This document shows, in pieces, positions 55,330 through 63,195 of a DNA stretch of 64,000 nt (within the stretch, counting starts at the first letter, position 1; every line of letters starts with the position of its first letter). Made by a program: the position numbers and the translations under genes. This DNA comes from Coprobacter secundus (lineage in GTDB: Bacteria > Bacteroidota > Bacteroidia > Bacteroidales > Coprobacteraceae). The notes under the pieces are model-generated. The model saw only the letters and a list, made by a program, of their open reading frames with translations. It was not told the DNA's origin and did no database searches. The stretch is from NCBI GenBank assembly GCA_000803105.1, contig JTDA01000008.1, positions 86,760 to 150,759 of the forward strand. Direction: 5' to 3'.

Positions 55330-55698
55330 ATGGCAAACGAACAAATCACTTTTGATAAGCTGCCGCAGGCGGTAGGTTATCTCACAGAACAGATGGAACA
55401 AATCCGACAAATGGTGGCGGCACTACAGCCACAAACTTCTTTAGACAAGCATCGTCTTGTTGAAATTGACGAAGCCTGTAAAATCACACGAAAAGCGAAG
55501 CCTACCATTTACACGCTTGCACGTAAAGGACTGATTCCAGCCTATAAAAAAGGTAAGAAACTCTACTTCTATGAAGATGAGTTGCTGCAATGGATTGAGT
55601 CCGGGCGCAAGCAGATGCAGGCCATGTCGATCCAAGAACAGGCAGCGGAGATAGTACATGGAGCGAAGCGCAAACCAAAGGGAGGCTATAACTTTTGA
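55330..55698 (+). CDS. Excisionase-like helix-turn-helix protein
   Basis: A 122-residue paralogue of 9203-9580: coiled start (FDKLPQAVGYLTEQMEQI), HTH_17 domain (VEIDEACKITRKAKPTIYTLARKGLIPAYKKGKKLYFYEDELLQWIESG) and a basic tail. It probably acts as Xis or regulator. The next gene starts 11 bp downstream. Confidence 0.87.
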   Translation: MANEQITFDKLPQAVGYLTEQMEQIRQMVAALQPQTSLDKHRLVEIDEACKITRKAKPTIYTLARKGLIPAYKKGKKLYFYEDELLQWIESGRKQMQAMSIQEQAAEIVHGAKRKPKGGYNF

Positions 55699-55709
55699 TT
55701 TGCACGGCT

Positions 55710-57077
55710 ATGGAAACTTCCAAATTAACAGCAGAAGGTATCATCGGCGAAGCTGTGCGTATTGGAGCCAAGATGTCCGGCGGTGAGTTCCCGATAGAAA
55801 TCTTTCCTATCAGGATTCAGCGTATCATCAGCAGTTTGCACGATTGTCAGGGCTATCCCGTGGATTATGTTGCTGCGGCTATCCTTGCAGCCATTGCCGT
55901 GGGGATTGGAAACTCCCATCTGGTGCAGGTAAAACGCAACTGGCTGGAAAGTCCCATTCTGTACATGGCACTGATTGGACGCCCCGGAGCCAATAAGAGT
56001 CATCCGCTGAGTTTCGCTTTCCAGCCGTTCATTGAGCACGACTATTGTCAGAATCAGGAGTATCAGAAGCTGTATGCCGAGTATGAACGCGCTATGTCCA
56101 TGAGCAAAAAGGAACGCTTGGAAGCCGGTTTGGATGAGTTTCCGCAGGCTCCCGTGCGCAGACGCTTTCTTGTTTCGGATATCACTCCCGAAGGATTGAG
56201 CCTGATACATGCTCAGAATCCCAGAGGACTCTGCCTTTGGTCGGACGAGCTGTCGGCCTGGTTCAAGAATTTCAACCGCTATAATAACGGTTCGGAAGAA
56301 CAGTTTTGGCTTTCGGTGTTCAATGCCAAGCCCACGATTTCCGACCGCAAGAGTACGCAAAGTTCCATTTTTATCAGACGTCCTTACATCTCCGTTATCG
56401 GTACTATCCAAAAGAAGATTTTGGGCGAACTGGTCAAGGGCGAGCGTTCGAGTAACGGTTTCATTGACCGTATTCTTTTCGTGATGCCTGAATCTGTCTT
56501 GAAAAGCAGATGGAACGACCGGGAAACTCCTGAAGAACTGGAAATCCAGTGGCAACAGATTATCGACAAGCTGATCACACAGGATTGTCCGCATGACGAG
56601 AACAATGAGTTACAGCCTCAATGCCTGCCATTCGATGAAGATGCCAAGCAACGGCTTTACGGTTGGCAGCATGAAAATGCCCGTCAATGTGATATGGAAA
56701 CCAATGATGCTTTGGTAGGTATTTACTGCAAACTGGAAATCTACATTATCCGGTTTTGTCTGATTATACAGCTTGCCCGATGGACTTGCGGAGAGTGCGA
56801 TAAGACTACGATTGACCTTGAAAGCGTGAACCGTGCCGTCCTGCTGGCCGAGTATTTTCGGACAACAGCCGTAAAAGTGCAGACTGCCGTCAGTCAGGAA
56901 CAGTTGAGCGAATTGCACCGCAACATATACCTGAATCTGCCTCACAGATTTACAACGGCAGAAGGTATCGGCATTGCTGAAAGCTACGGGATGAAGGAGC
57001 ATGCTTTCAAGATGTTTCTAAAACGCCACATCGGAACATTATTCAGAAAAGAGAATCATGGAGAATACAGTAAATAA
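55710..57077 (+). CDS. DUF3987-type replication protein (degenerate P-loop ATPase)
   Basis: A 455-residue protein of the DUF3987 family that occurs in mobile elements, often beside primase-type proteins. Motifs: AAILAAIAVGIGN, the degenerate P-loop IGRPGANKSHPL, LCLWSDELSAWFKNFNRY (Walker B-like), and later PESVLKSRWNDRETPEEL. The ATG at 55710 (METSKL) is chosen; the frame could begin at a TTG at 55695. It fills the position of the RecA-like ATPase of element 1. Probably needed for replication or stability of the excised form. Confidence 0.82.
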   Translation: METSKLTAEGIIGEAVRIGAKMSGGEFPIEIFPIRIQRIISSLHDCQGYPVDYVAAAILAAIAVGIGNSHLVQVKRNWLESPILYMALIGRPGANKSHPLSFAFQPFIEHDYCQNQEYQKLYAEYERAMSMSKKERLEAGLDEFPQAPVRRRFLVSDITPEGLSLIHAQNPRGLCLWSDELSAWFKNFNRYNNGSEEQFWLSVFNAKPTISDRKSTQSSIFIRRPYISVIGTIQKKILGELVKGERSSNGFIDRILFVMPESVLKSRWNDRETPEELEIQWQQIIDKLITQDCPHDENNELQPQCLPFDEDAKQRLYGWQHENARQCDMETNDALVGIYCKLEIYIIRFCLIIQLARWTCGECDKTTIDLESVNRAVLLAEYFRTTAVKVQTAVSQEQLSELHRNIYLNLPHRFTTAEGIGIAESYGMKEHAFKMFLKRHIGTLFRKENHGEYSK

Positions 57078-57081
57078 ACCT

Positions 57082-57142
57082 GTTACTATGCACATTTTCG
57101 CAACCGAGGGGTTTGTGAAGTTGCGAAAATGTGCATAGTAAC
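57082..57142. repeat. Perfect 23-bp inverted repeat, possible replication or regulatory site
   Basis: Arms 57082-57104 and 57120-57142 (core GTTACTATGCACATTTTCGC) pair without mismatch around a 15-nt loop, between the DUF3987 gene and the TOPRIM gene. There is no T-tract, so a terminator is unlikely. An origin, single-strand initiation site or protein-binding operator fits better. Confidence 0.7.
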
Positions 57143-57160
57143 ATCCAAACAGAAAGAAAA

Positions 57161-58234
57161 ATGAACTACAGATTTACATTAGAACCATACAAAGGTGTCA
57201 GCACCCGGCACACATGCCCGAACTGCCACCGCAAAAGTTGTTTCGCCAAATACATCGATACGGAAAAGCAAATCAACTTTCCTGATTATGTAGGGCGATG
57301 CAACCATGAACAGAAGTGCGGCTATAACTATACGCCCAAAATGTACTTCGACGAAAACCCGATTGCCAAAGAACGATTGAACGAAGAGTTTGTGCCGGTG
57401 TCCAAGCCTCGCATCAGTCTGCCTCCTGCGCCTTCATTCATTGAGCCGGAAATCATGAGGCAGTCCCTGAAACTGTATCACACGAACAAGCTGTTTCAGT
57501 TCCTGAGTTTCCATTTCGGACAGGAGGCTACCGAAGAGCTAATGTTGCGCTACCATGTAGGAACCTCGAAGCATTGGCCGGGAGCTACGGTCTTCTGGCA
57601 GGTGGATATTTCCGGACGGGTACGCACCGGAAAAGTGATGCTCTACAATCCTGAAAACGGAAGACGGATTAAAAAGCCGCACAACTACATCACGTGGGTA
57701 CATTCCCTTCTGAAGAAAGAGAATTTCAATCTCCGGCAATGCCTGTTTGGTGAGCACCTTTTGTCCTCCGACCAGCAGCGTCCGGTTGCCCTTGTGGAGA
57801 GTGAGAAAAGCGCTTTGATTTCCAGCTTTTACCTGCCACAATACCTCTGGATTGCTTCGGGTGGAAAGAATGGAGCGTTTAATCGGGATGCCATGAGCGT
57901 ATTGAGAAACCGACGTGTTCTGCTCTTCCCCGACCTGGGGGCGACCGACTATTGGAACAGTAAAATGGAGATGATCCGGAGCCTGGGAATAGAGGTTTCT
58001 CTTTTCGATTTTATGGAAAGAAACGCAACAAAAGAAGAACGTGATGCAGGTTATGACATTGCCGATTTTCTGCTGAGAGAAGAGACAAAGGACGCAATTT
58101 TCAATCGTCTTATCACGTTGAATCCGGCCTTGAAAACGCTGGTCGAAACTTTCGATTTACAGCTTGTCAATGTGGAGAAAGCACCGCTTTCAGCAACGGT
58201 TCAACATACTCGGAAAGGACTTTTCAAACGATGA
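57161..58234 (+). CDS. Zinc-finger/TOPRIM primase-like protein (DUF6371 type)
   Basis: A 357-residue protein. The N-terminal zinc-binding part is CPNCHRKSCFAKYID followed by CNHEQKCGYNYTP, as in DnaG-type primase fingers. The middle has FWQVDISGRVRTGKVMLY. The C-terminal TOPRIM-like part shows PVALVESEKSALIS (Glu), IASGGKNG and VLLFPDLGATDYW (Asp). The start at 57161 (MNYRFTLEPYKG) is chosen, because the upstream frame runs into the inverted repeat. With the DUF3987 protein it likely forms the replication module of element 2. Confidence 0.8.
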   Translation: MNYRFTLEPYKGVSTRHTCPNCHRKSCFAKYIDTEKQINFPDYVGRCNHEQKCGYNYTPKMYFDENPIAKERLNEEFVPVSKPRISLPPAPSFIEPEIMRQSLKLYHTNKLFQFLSFHFGQEATEELMLRYHVGTSKHWPGATVFWQVDISGRVRTGKVMLYNPENGRRIKKPHNYITWVHSLLKKENFNLRQCLFGEHLLSSDQQRPVALVESEKSALISSFYLPQYLWIASGGKNGAFNRDAMSVLRNRRVLLFPDLGATDYWNSKMEMIRSLGIEVSLFDFMERNATKEERDAGYDIADFLLREETKDAIFNRLITLNPALKTLVETFDLQLVNVEKAPLSATVQHTRKGLFKR

Positions 58235-58267
58235 TTGTCAGATGTCTGATTCACTCCTTTTTCACTG

Positions 58268-58311
58268 GAGCAAGTTTATGCCGGTGTATTACATTTCCCG
58301 GCCACTTGCTC
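58268..58311. other. Likely origin of transfer of element 2
   Basis: A nested hairpin: GAGCAAGT/ACTTGCTC (58268-58275 with 58304-58311) encloses GCCGG/CCGGC (58280-58284 with 58298-58302). It lies 62 bp upstream of mobC. The position ahead of mobC and relaxase matches the oriT-like cluster of element 3. Confidence 0.6.
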
Positions 58312-58373
58312 ACCTCAAAAGAAGGTGAGACAGCTCCCGATGGTCACAATTATTAATCTCAAAAGCGAATATT

Positions 58374-58682
58374 ATGGACAAGAAAAATACAGTTACAATC
58401 CGTCTTACAGACGAACAATTCGGCTGGCTCAGAGCACTCAGCCGACGCAGTAAACGCAGTCAAAGCGAAGTAGTGCGTTCACTCATCGAACACGGTACGG
58501 TGCGCGAACGGATTACAAGAGAAAATCTTGACATCATCCGAAAACTGATTGGCGAAAGCACAAATCTGAACCAGCTTGCCAGACGAGCCAATGCTTACGG
58601 TTTTTATCGTGTGGCCGATGAATGCAGTACCGCCGTTCAACAGATTTCACAACTCATAAAACAGCTCAAGGATGATCGGTAA
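58374..58682 (+). CDS. mobC: Mobilization accessory protein MobC
   Basis: A 102-residue ribbon-helix-helix protein: VTIRLTDEQFGWLRALSRRSKRSQSEVVRSLIEHG, then ESTNLNQLARRANAYG, the MobC signature. Binds oriT and assists the relaxase. It overlaps the relaxase start by 11 bp. Confidence 0.9.
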   Translation: MDKKNTVTIRLTDEQFGWLRALSRRSKRSQSEVVRSLIEHGTVRERITRENLDIIRKLIGESTNLNQLARRANAYGFYRVADECSTAVQQISQLIKQLKDDR

Positions 58683-59610
58683 AATTGTCAAGGGTACATC
58701 GTTTTCCGGGTGCGTAAACTATGTGCTGAAAGAAGATAAATCACGCCTGCTGAAAGCGGTTGGCGTCTACGGTTCACCTGAAGAAATAGCGGAGCAATTC
58801 GAGTTGCAGACTTTATTGAATGACAAGGTCAAGAACAAGGTCGGCCATATATCATTGAGTTTCTCTGCAGAAGACGGGGACCGCATCCGTGACGATGATG
58901 GACTGATGCTGAAAATTGCCCACGACTATATGAAGCTGATGGGAATCGAGAACACGCAGTTCATCATCGCCAGGCATACCGACCGTGATCATCCGCATTG
59001 TCACATCGTTTACAACCGGGTGGATAATGACGGCCGCACCATCAGCGACAAGAACGACCGCTACCGAAACGAAAAGGTCTGCAAGATGCTGACAGCCCGT
59101 TACCGTTTGCATTTTGCCGAAGGAAAAGAGAATGTCAATTTCATGCGGTTACGTCGTCATGACAAGGTAAAGTATTTTATCTATCATGCCTTGAAACGAG
59201 AAGTTCCGAACGCCCGAAGCTGGAGTGAGCTGCGACTGGCCTTACGGAAGTACGGAATTGATACGCAATGGAAGCTAAGTCGCACGACCGGAGAGATGCA
59301 AGGTGTCAAGTTCACATGTGACCAACTGACCTTTAGCGGTTCAAAGATTGATCGCCAGTTCAGTTTCCTGAACATCGACCAGGAATTGAGATATAACGCT
59401 CTTTCTGCTACCATGAACCAGCGTCAGTCACAGGCAGAAACCATACGCGAGGAACCTCGGCATGAATATCAGCAGGAGAATCATTCCGGTATTAGTCTGG
59501 GACTGTTTACTCCCTCTCCTACGGATTATGATACGGAGGAAGCGATACAGGCCAATCGGCTTAAAAAGAAGAAAAAGAAACCGAAACGTAAGCGAGGTTT
59601 CAGTCTATAA
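58672..59610 (+). CDS. Relaxase (MobA/VirD2-type mobilization nuclease)
   Basis: A 312-residue protein beginning MIGKIVKGTSFSGCVNYVLKED; the three-His motif is ARHTDRDHPHCHIVYNRVDNDG. The end is very basic (KKKKKKPKRKRGFSL). It nicks oriT and pilots the DNA strand with the help of a conjugation apparatus supplied in trans, since no such apparatus is in the window. Same organisation as the pair in element 3. Confidence 0.92.
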   Translation: MIGKIVKGTSFSGCVNYVLKEDKSRLLKAVGVYGSPEEIAEQFELQTLLNDKVKNKVGHISLSFSAEDGDRIRDDDGLMLKIAHDYMKLMGIENTQFIIARHTDRDHPHCHIVYNRVDNDGRTISDKNDRYRNEKVCKMLTARYRLHFAEGKENVNFMRLRRHDKVKYFIYHALKREVPNARSWSELRLALRKYGIDTQWKLSRTTGEMQGVKFTCDQLTFSGSKIDRQFSFLNIDQELRYNALSATMNQRQSQAETIREEPRHEYQQENHSGISLGLFTPSPTDYDTEEAIQANRLKKKKKKPKRKRGFSL

Positions 59611-59645
59611 TCAATTTTTTATTAACCATCAAAATTCAAATTATT

Positions 59646-60050
59646 ATGAACTATTCCGATTTTATTTACGATTTCAATCTCTATTTGTGTGAGAGATTCG
59701 GTTACAGAAACTGCTGTTCCGTCATGCACAACGCCAACGGTATTTGTGTTTCTGTCCATGTAGGCGAAATGGATTTATACATTCGTTTCTGGGAATACAG
59801 TTGCGGCGTTGGCAGCATCCCCGACTGGAGCATTATCATTGTACGTAGCAACTTCAAACGAAACCAGCAGGAAAATCTGAAAGACCTTGCTCGTTTCTTC
59901 AAGGAGTACGCCCCACGCTATGGTTACAAATACCTCTGCACCGAGGATGATGACTACAAGTATTATCAGACCCTTGGTCTGAAACTTATTCACAAAGGAT
60001 TTTTCAGACAATATAATTATGGATTGCCGTTGAAGAAATTAGAGGTGTAA
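59646..60050 (+). CDS. Hypothetical protein after the relaxase
   Basis: A 134-residue protein without a recognised domain; rich in Tyr and Phe, mixed alpha/beta, no signal peptide. The pattern (SDFIYDFNLYLCERFGY, then YIRFWEYSCGVG, then NLKDLARFFKEYAPRYGYKYLC) suggests a small globular domain. It lies 35 bp after the relaxase in the same direction and is followed by a terminator. Function unknown. Confidence 0.65.
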   Translation: MNYSDFIYDFNLYLCERFGYRNCCSVMHNANGICVSVHVGEMDLYIRFWEYSCGVGSIPDWSIIIVRSNFKRNQQENLKDLARFFKEYAPRYGYKYLCTEDDDYKYYQTLGLKLIHKGFFRQYNYGLPLKKLEV

Positions 60051-60120
60051 AAATATAATAAGACTTCACAGTAACTATTAACAAGTGCTTTTATTTATTG
60101 TTAGTTAGGTTATGGTTAAT

Positions 60121-60151
60121 TAGATACGGTAGACTTTCACTACCGTATCTA
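60121..60151. terminator. Bidirectional terminator between relaxase operon and Dnd-like cluster
   Basis: A perfect 12-bp stem, TAGATACGGTAG with CTACCGTATCTA, 7-nt loop, between convergent transcripts. Confidence 0.85.
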
Positions 60152-60213
60152 TATTTTGAACTTACAATGGATTTGTTAAGTGTAAAAATTTATACAAATT
60201 TGCACATAATAAT

Positions 60214-60783
60214 TTAATCTAATGATTCTGGTTCATCTTCAGTAGACTCTGTTGTACTTGAATCAAAAGTTAAAAATATCTCAAGAAAAGCCGTCTCTCT
60301 ATAAAAGTAATTAGGATTATCTATCAACTTATCTTCCATAAAATGGAACCCCCAATTAGCATACTCTTCCATAGTCTGCATTAAAGCATCAACTGCTTTA
60401 CGAGGCGTTACTAAACCTTTATCAAGTGCAATGAAATCAAAGTCAGTTTTAGCTACTAATGCTATAAAAATAAATTCTTTCAATTTGGGATAGGCTTTTC
60501 TACCTTTGACCGAATCAATATTACCCCAATATTGAATGGGCTGTCCTAACGATTTGATTTTTGTACTATCATCTATGAGTTTCCGTCTTTGACCATAATA
60601 TAGACCAATAAAAAACGCGATAATAAAAACCTCGTACCCAGCTCCAAACAGTTTTCCTTTGGCCTCACCCAGTTTAGTTACGCCCTTTCCATAATCACTG
60701 AAGTTCTTGATGATAGAATCTTCAAAACGTTTTTCCCAATTGGGATTACGTTTTGCCCATAAATCATATAATTTTTCTGCCAT
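60214..60783 (-). CDS. Unrecognised 189-residue protein of the Dnd-like cluster
   Basis: Starts MAEKLYDLWAKRNPNWEKRF. A hydrophobic stretch (GYEVFIIAFFIGLYYGQRRKL) is probably a buried helix rather than a membrane anchor. The C-terminus is acidic. It lies 3 bp after the SMC-like ATPase gene and is the last of at least four genes read leftward. I cannot assign it; a small partner of the ATPase, in the role DndE has for DndD, is one possibility, but I see no DndE motif. Confidence 0.6.
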   Translation of the reverse strand: MAEKLYDLWAKRNPNWEKRFEDSIIKNFSDYGKGVTKLGEAKGKLFGAGYEVFIIAFFIGLYYGQRRKLIDDSTKIKSLGQPIQYWGNIDSVKGRKAYPKLKEFIFIALVAKTDFDFIALDKGLVTPRKAVDALMQTMEEYANWGFHFMEDKLIDNPNYFYRETAFLEIFLTFDSSTTESTEDEPESLD

Positions 60784-60786
60784 GAT

Positions 60787-62958
60787 CTATTTAATTCTTT
60801 CGGTTATTGTTCTAATAGTTGATAAATCTTCTTCATCATATCCAGGGGATTTCTGTATACGATAAACAGAACAAGAAAGCTGATTTATCTTATCAAAATC
60901 AAGTTCTCGCTTTTCAGTTTCTCTATTATATCTCAATAAATCTTTTGTAAAGATAATACATTGTTTATCAATATTATCAATGATATTATAGAATATATCC
61001 TCTTTGAAATCTCCAAACGATGAAGTCGGAGCATCAAAAATTAAAGGATAATCTTCATCTCTCTTAAGCGTAGTTATTTTTGAAATTGCAAAAAGAACTG
61101 ACATATACATCGTGGTCTTTTGTGCCCCACCAGGATTAGCAATTAATGTATCATTAGAACTATATAGATTAATTCGTGCCGAACCATCTGCAGTTCTTTT
61201 TATTTTAATAACACCACGAAAATCATCAGCGTTGAGCTTCTTAAGATATATGTTAGCTTGCTCCTCAAGAGTTTGAATAAATTCTGCTACATTTCTATCT
61301 TTTGCAGCCTCGAATGCTTTCATAATTCGTTCAAGAGCAATATGAACCTTCTGATAAACTCTTACAATTCCATTTGATGGAACTATCTGATTTTGTTGTT
61401 CTTTTAAATCCTGTTTTTGGGCTTCTAATTCTTCCAATTCATGTTTCAATTCTTGGAGATCCAATGATGCACGTTTACTACTATCAGAAAGGCCTTTGAA
61501 ATCCTTGAAGTTCTTGATTAACATCTCCTCCGTAAGATCTGGAGTTTGAATAAGAAGTTGCATTTTTGCATCTTCATCCTCTATCAAGTCTTTGTTTACT
61601 CGTTCCAAATCTTGTTTCCTGCTTTGTACAAAAGCCAACCTATCAGCAATAACAGTTGCCAACATTATTAATTCCTGTTCCGTATCCCCACTCAATTGAA
61701 TACTACGTGTATGAAGTTCATTTATATAAGTATTCTCAAAAAGAGGTTTAACTGGATCTTGTTGTTGTGAAATCTCTGATTTTTTGCGAATATGATCAAG
61801 ATACTCATTAAGTTTATTAACCATAAAGTTATAGGCGTCGCTTCCTTTTTTTGCAGGTCGTCCGCAAACTTTACAGATCTCATCATCAATCATCTCTTGC
61901 ATAGTTTCCTTATCAGGTAGATTCCATGGAAGAGGCGTAGCATCATTGGCTAATTTCTGAATTTCTTGTATAGCTTCTTGTTTACCTTTTTCAATCGCAA
62001 TTCTTTCATCCTCAGCCTTTTGCAATTTTCTCTTCTCTCGACTAAGGGCTGCAACTTTTTTTTGGTACTCACTTAAAATTGGAGGAAATGCTCTGAGAAT
62101 CCACATATCATCCAACAACATAGCGTTATAATCTAAATTGATATAACCCATCAGTTTACGCTGTTCTATTCTTTTTTGCTCAATCCGAGCATTTATATTC
62201 TGTAAATTTTCACATGCATCCTGATTCTCTTCCAATACTCTTAATCTTGTTTCATAATCTGACACAGCCTTTTCTTTGATACTAATATCATGGCGCACAT
62301 CAGAAATTGCAGATTGTACTTTACTCAATTCAGATTCAAGTCGCTTAATAACTGCTTCTTGTTTTTTATCTTTTTTCAATTCTTTGGTGACTAAATTGTC
62401 AGACTGCTGCTCAAAATATGAAGTTAGCTCGACAAGATTATCGAATTGTTTGATTCCTGAAAATGTGTCTACCAAAGTTTTGAGAGCAGTATTATTATCA
62501 AAAACATTTAACTCTCGTTCCCCTTTGAATAAGCAATAACGGCGTACTACAGTATCAAAACAGGATTCTAACAATATCTTTCCGTCTCGCCTGTATCTTT
62601 CTGAACCAACAATTTCATATCCGACAAAAGAAAAATCTCTTGTTCTAATAGCTCCATTAACATCTTTTTCGAAAATGAATTTTTTACTAATCTCCTTTTC
62701 TCCACGATGCTCAAAACTCATAGTTACAGATACTTCATCGCTATCTTCAATTTCTATTTCGGCTTTGCGCATTTCGGATATATTGCTTTCGCTTTTATTA
62801 TCCCTACTTGTATCAAATAGCCATTCCAAAGCCTCAAAGAATGTTGTTTTGCCATCACCATTATCGCCAATGACAAGGGTCAAGCCATCCGATAACTCAA
62901 AATAGTTTTCACCGTAATAGCTGCGGAAATTCTTTATAATAATCTTATTTAGTTTCAT
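60787..62958 (-). CDS. SMC/Rad50-like ATPase, DndD-type
   Basis: A 723-residue ATPase with a long coiled coil. It begins MKLNKIIIKNFRSYYGENYFEL; Walker A is GDNGDGKTTFFEALEWLFD. Two coiled arms flank a Rad50-type zinc-hook half, CKVCGRPAKKGSDAY. The C-terminal lobe has the signature region ANPGGAQKTTMYMS (in place of LSGG) and Walker B PLIFDAPTSSFGD. DndD of DNA phosphorothioation systems has this start and layout, and the neighbours (small protein, SF2 helicase) also fit Dnd accessory genes, but DndC and other core genes would lie outside the window. A generic RecF/RecN-like defence ATPase is the alternative. Confidence 0.78.
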   Translation of the reverse strand: MKLNKIIIKNFRSYYGENYFELSDGLTLVIGDNGDGKTTFFEALEWLFDTSRDNKSESNISEMRKAEIEIEDSDEVSVTMSFEHRGEKEISKKFIFEKDVNGAIRTRDFSFVGYEIVGSERYRRDGKILLESCFDTVVRRYCLFKGERELNVFDNNTALKTLVDTFSGIKQFDNLVELTSYFEQQSDNLVTKELKKDKKQEAVIKRLESELSKVQSAISDVRHDISIKEKAVSDYETRLRVLEENQDACENLQNINARIEQKRIEQRKLMGYINLDYNAMLLDDMWILRAFPPILSEYQKKVAALSREKRKLQKAEDERIAIEKGKQEAIQEIQKLANDATPLPWNLPDKETMQEMIDDEICKVCGRPAKKGSDAYNFMVNKLNEYLDHIRKKSEISQQQDPVKPLFENTYINELHTRSIQLSGDTEQELIMLATVIADRLAFVQSRKQDLERVNKDLIEDEDAKMQLLIQTPDLTEEMLIKNFKDFKGLSDSSKRASLDLQELKHELEELEAQKQDLKEQQNQIVPSNGIVRVYQKVHIALERIMKAFEAAKDRNVAEFIQTLEEQANIYLKKLNADDFRGVIKIKRTADGSARINLYSSNDTLIANPGGAQKTTMYMSVLFAISKITTLKRDEDYPLIFDAPTSSFGDFKEDIFYNIIDNIDKQCIIFTKDLLRYNRETEKRELDFDKINQLSCSVYRIQKSPGYDEEDLSTIRTITERIK

Positions 62959-63188
62959 ATATTAGTAGTCAGATAATTAGACACCTGTGTATATATTTCC
63001 TTAGGAGTATATTGATTCTCATTACCATCAATAATCATAGCAACGGCACGTATTATGATATTTTCAGAATCAAGGGCATCAGCAACTGTTTCATCTCCAG
63101 TTGGAGTATACCCACCCAATTCGGCCAGTTTAGAATCGGCCAATACTGCTTGCAGTATTCTGTCTCCATTTGTGTAATGAATAGCCAT
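62955..63188 (-). CDS. Small protein associated with DNA-modification clusters
   Basis: A 77-residue acidic protein (DRILQAVLADSKLAELGGY, then DSENIIIRAVAMIIDG). Its stop overlaps the start of the ATPase gene by 4 bp, so translation is coupled. Small proteins at this place in phosphorothioation (Dnd) clusters are known as system-associated proteins without defined activity. I assign it by position and size only. Confidence 0.6.
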   Translation of the reverse strand: MAIHYTNGDRILQAVLADSKLAELGGYTPTGDETVADALDSENIIIRAVAMIIDGNENQYTPKEIYTQVSNYLTTNI

Positions 63189-63195
63189 AGTAGTA

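Noticed and set aside
55725-56594. A 289-codon minus-strand frame
   Set aside because: Antisense to the DUF3987 gene, no family resemblance.
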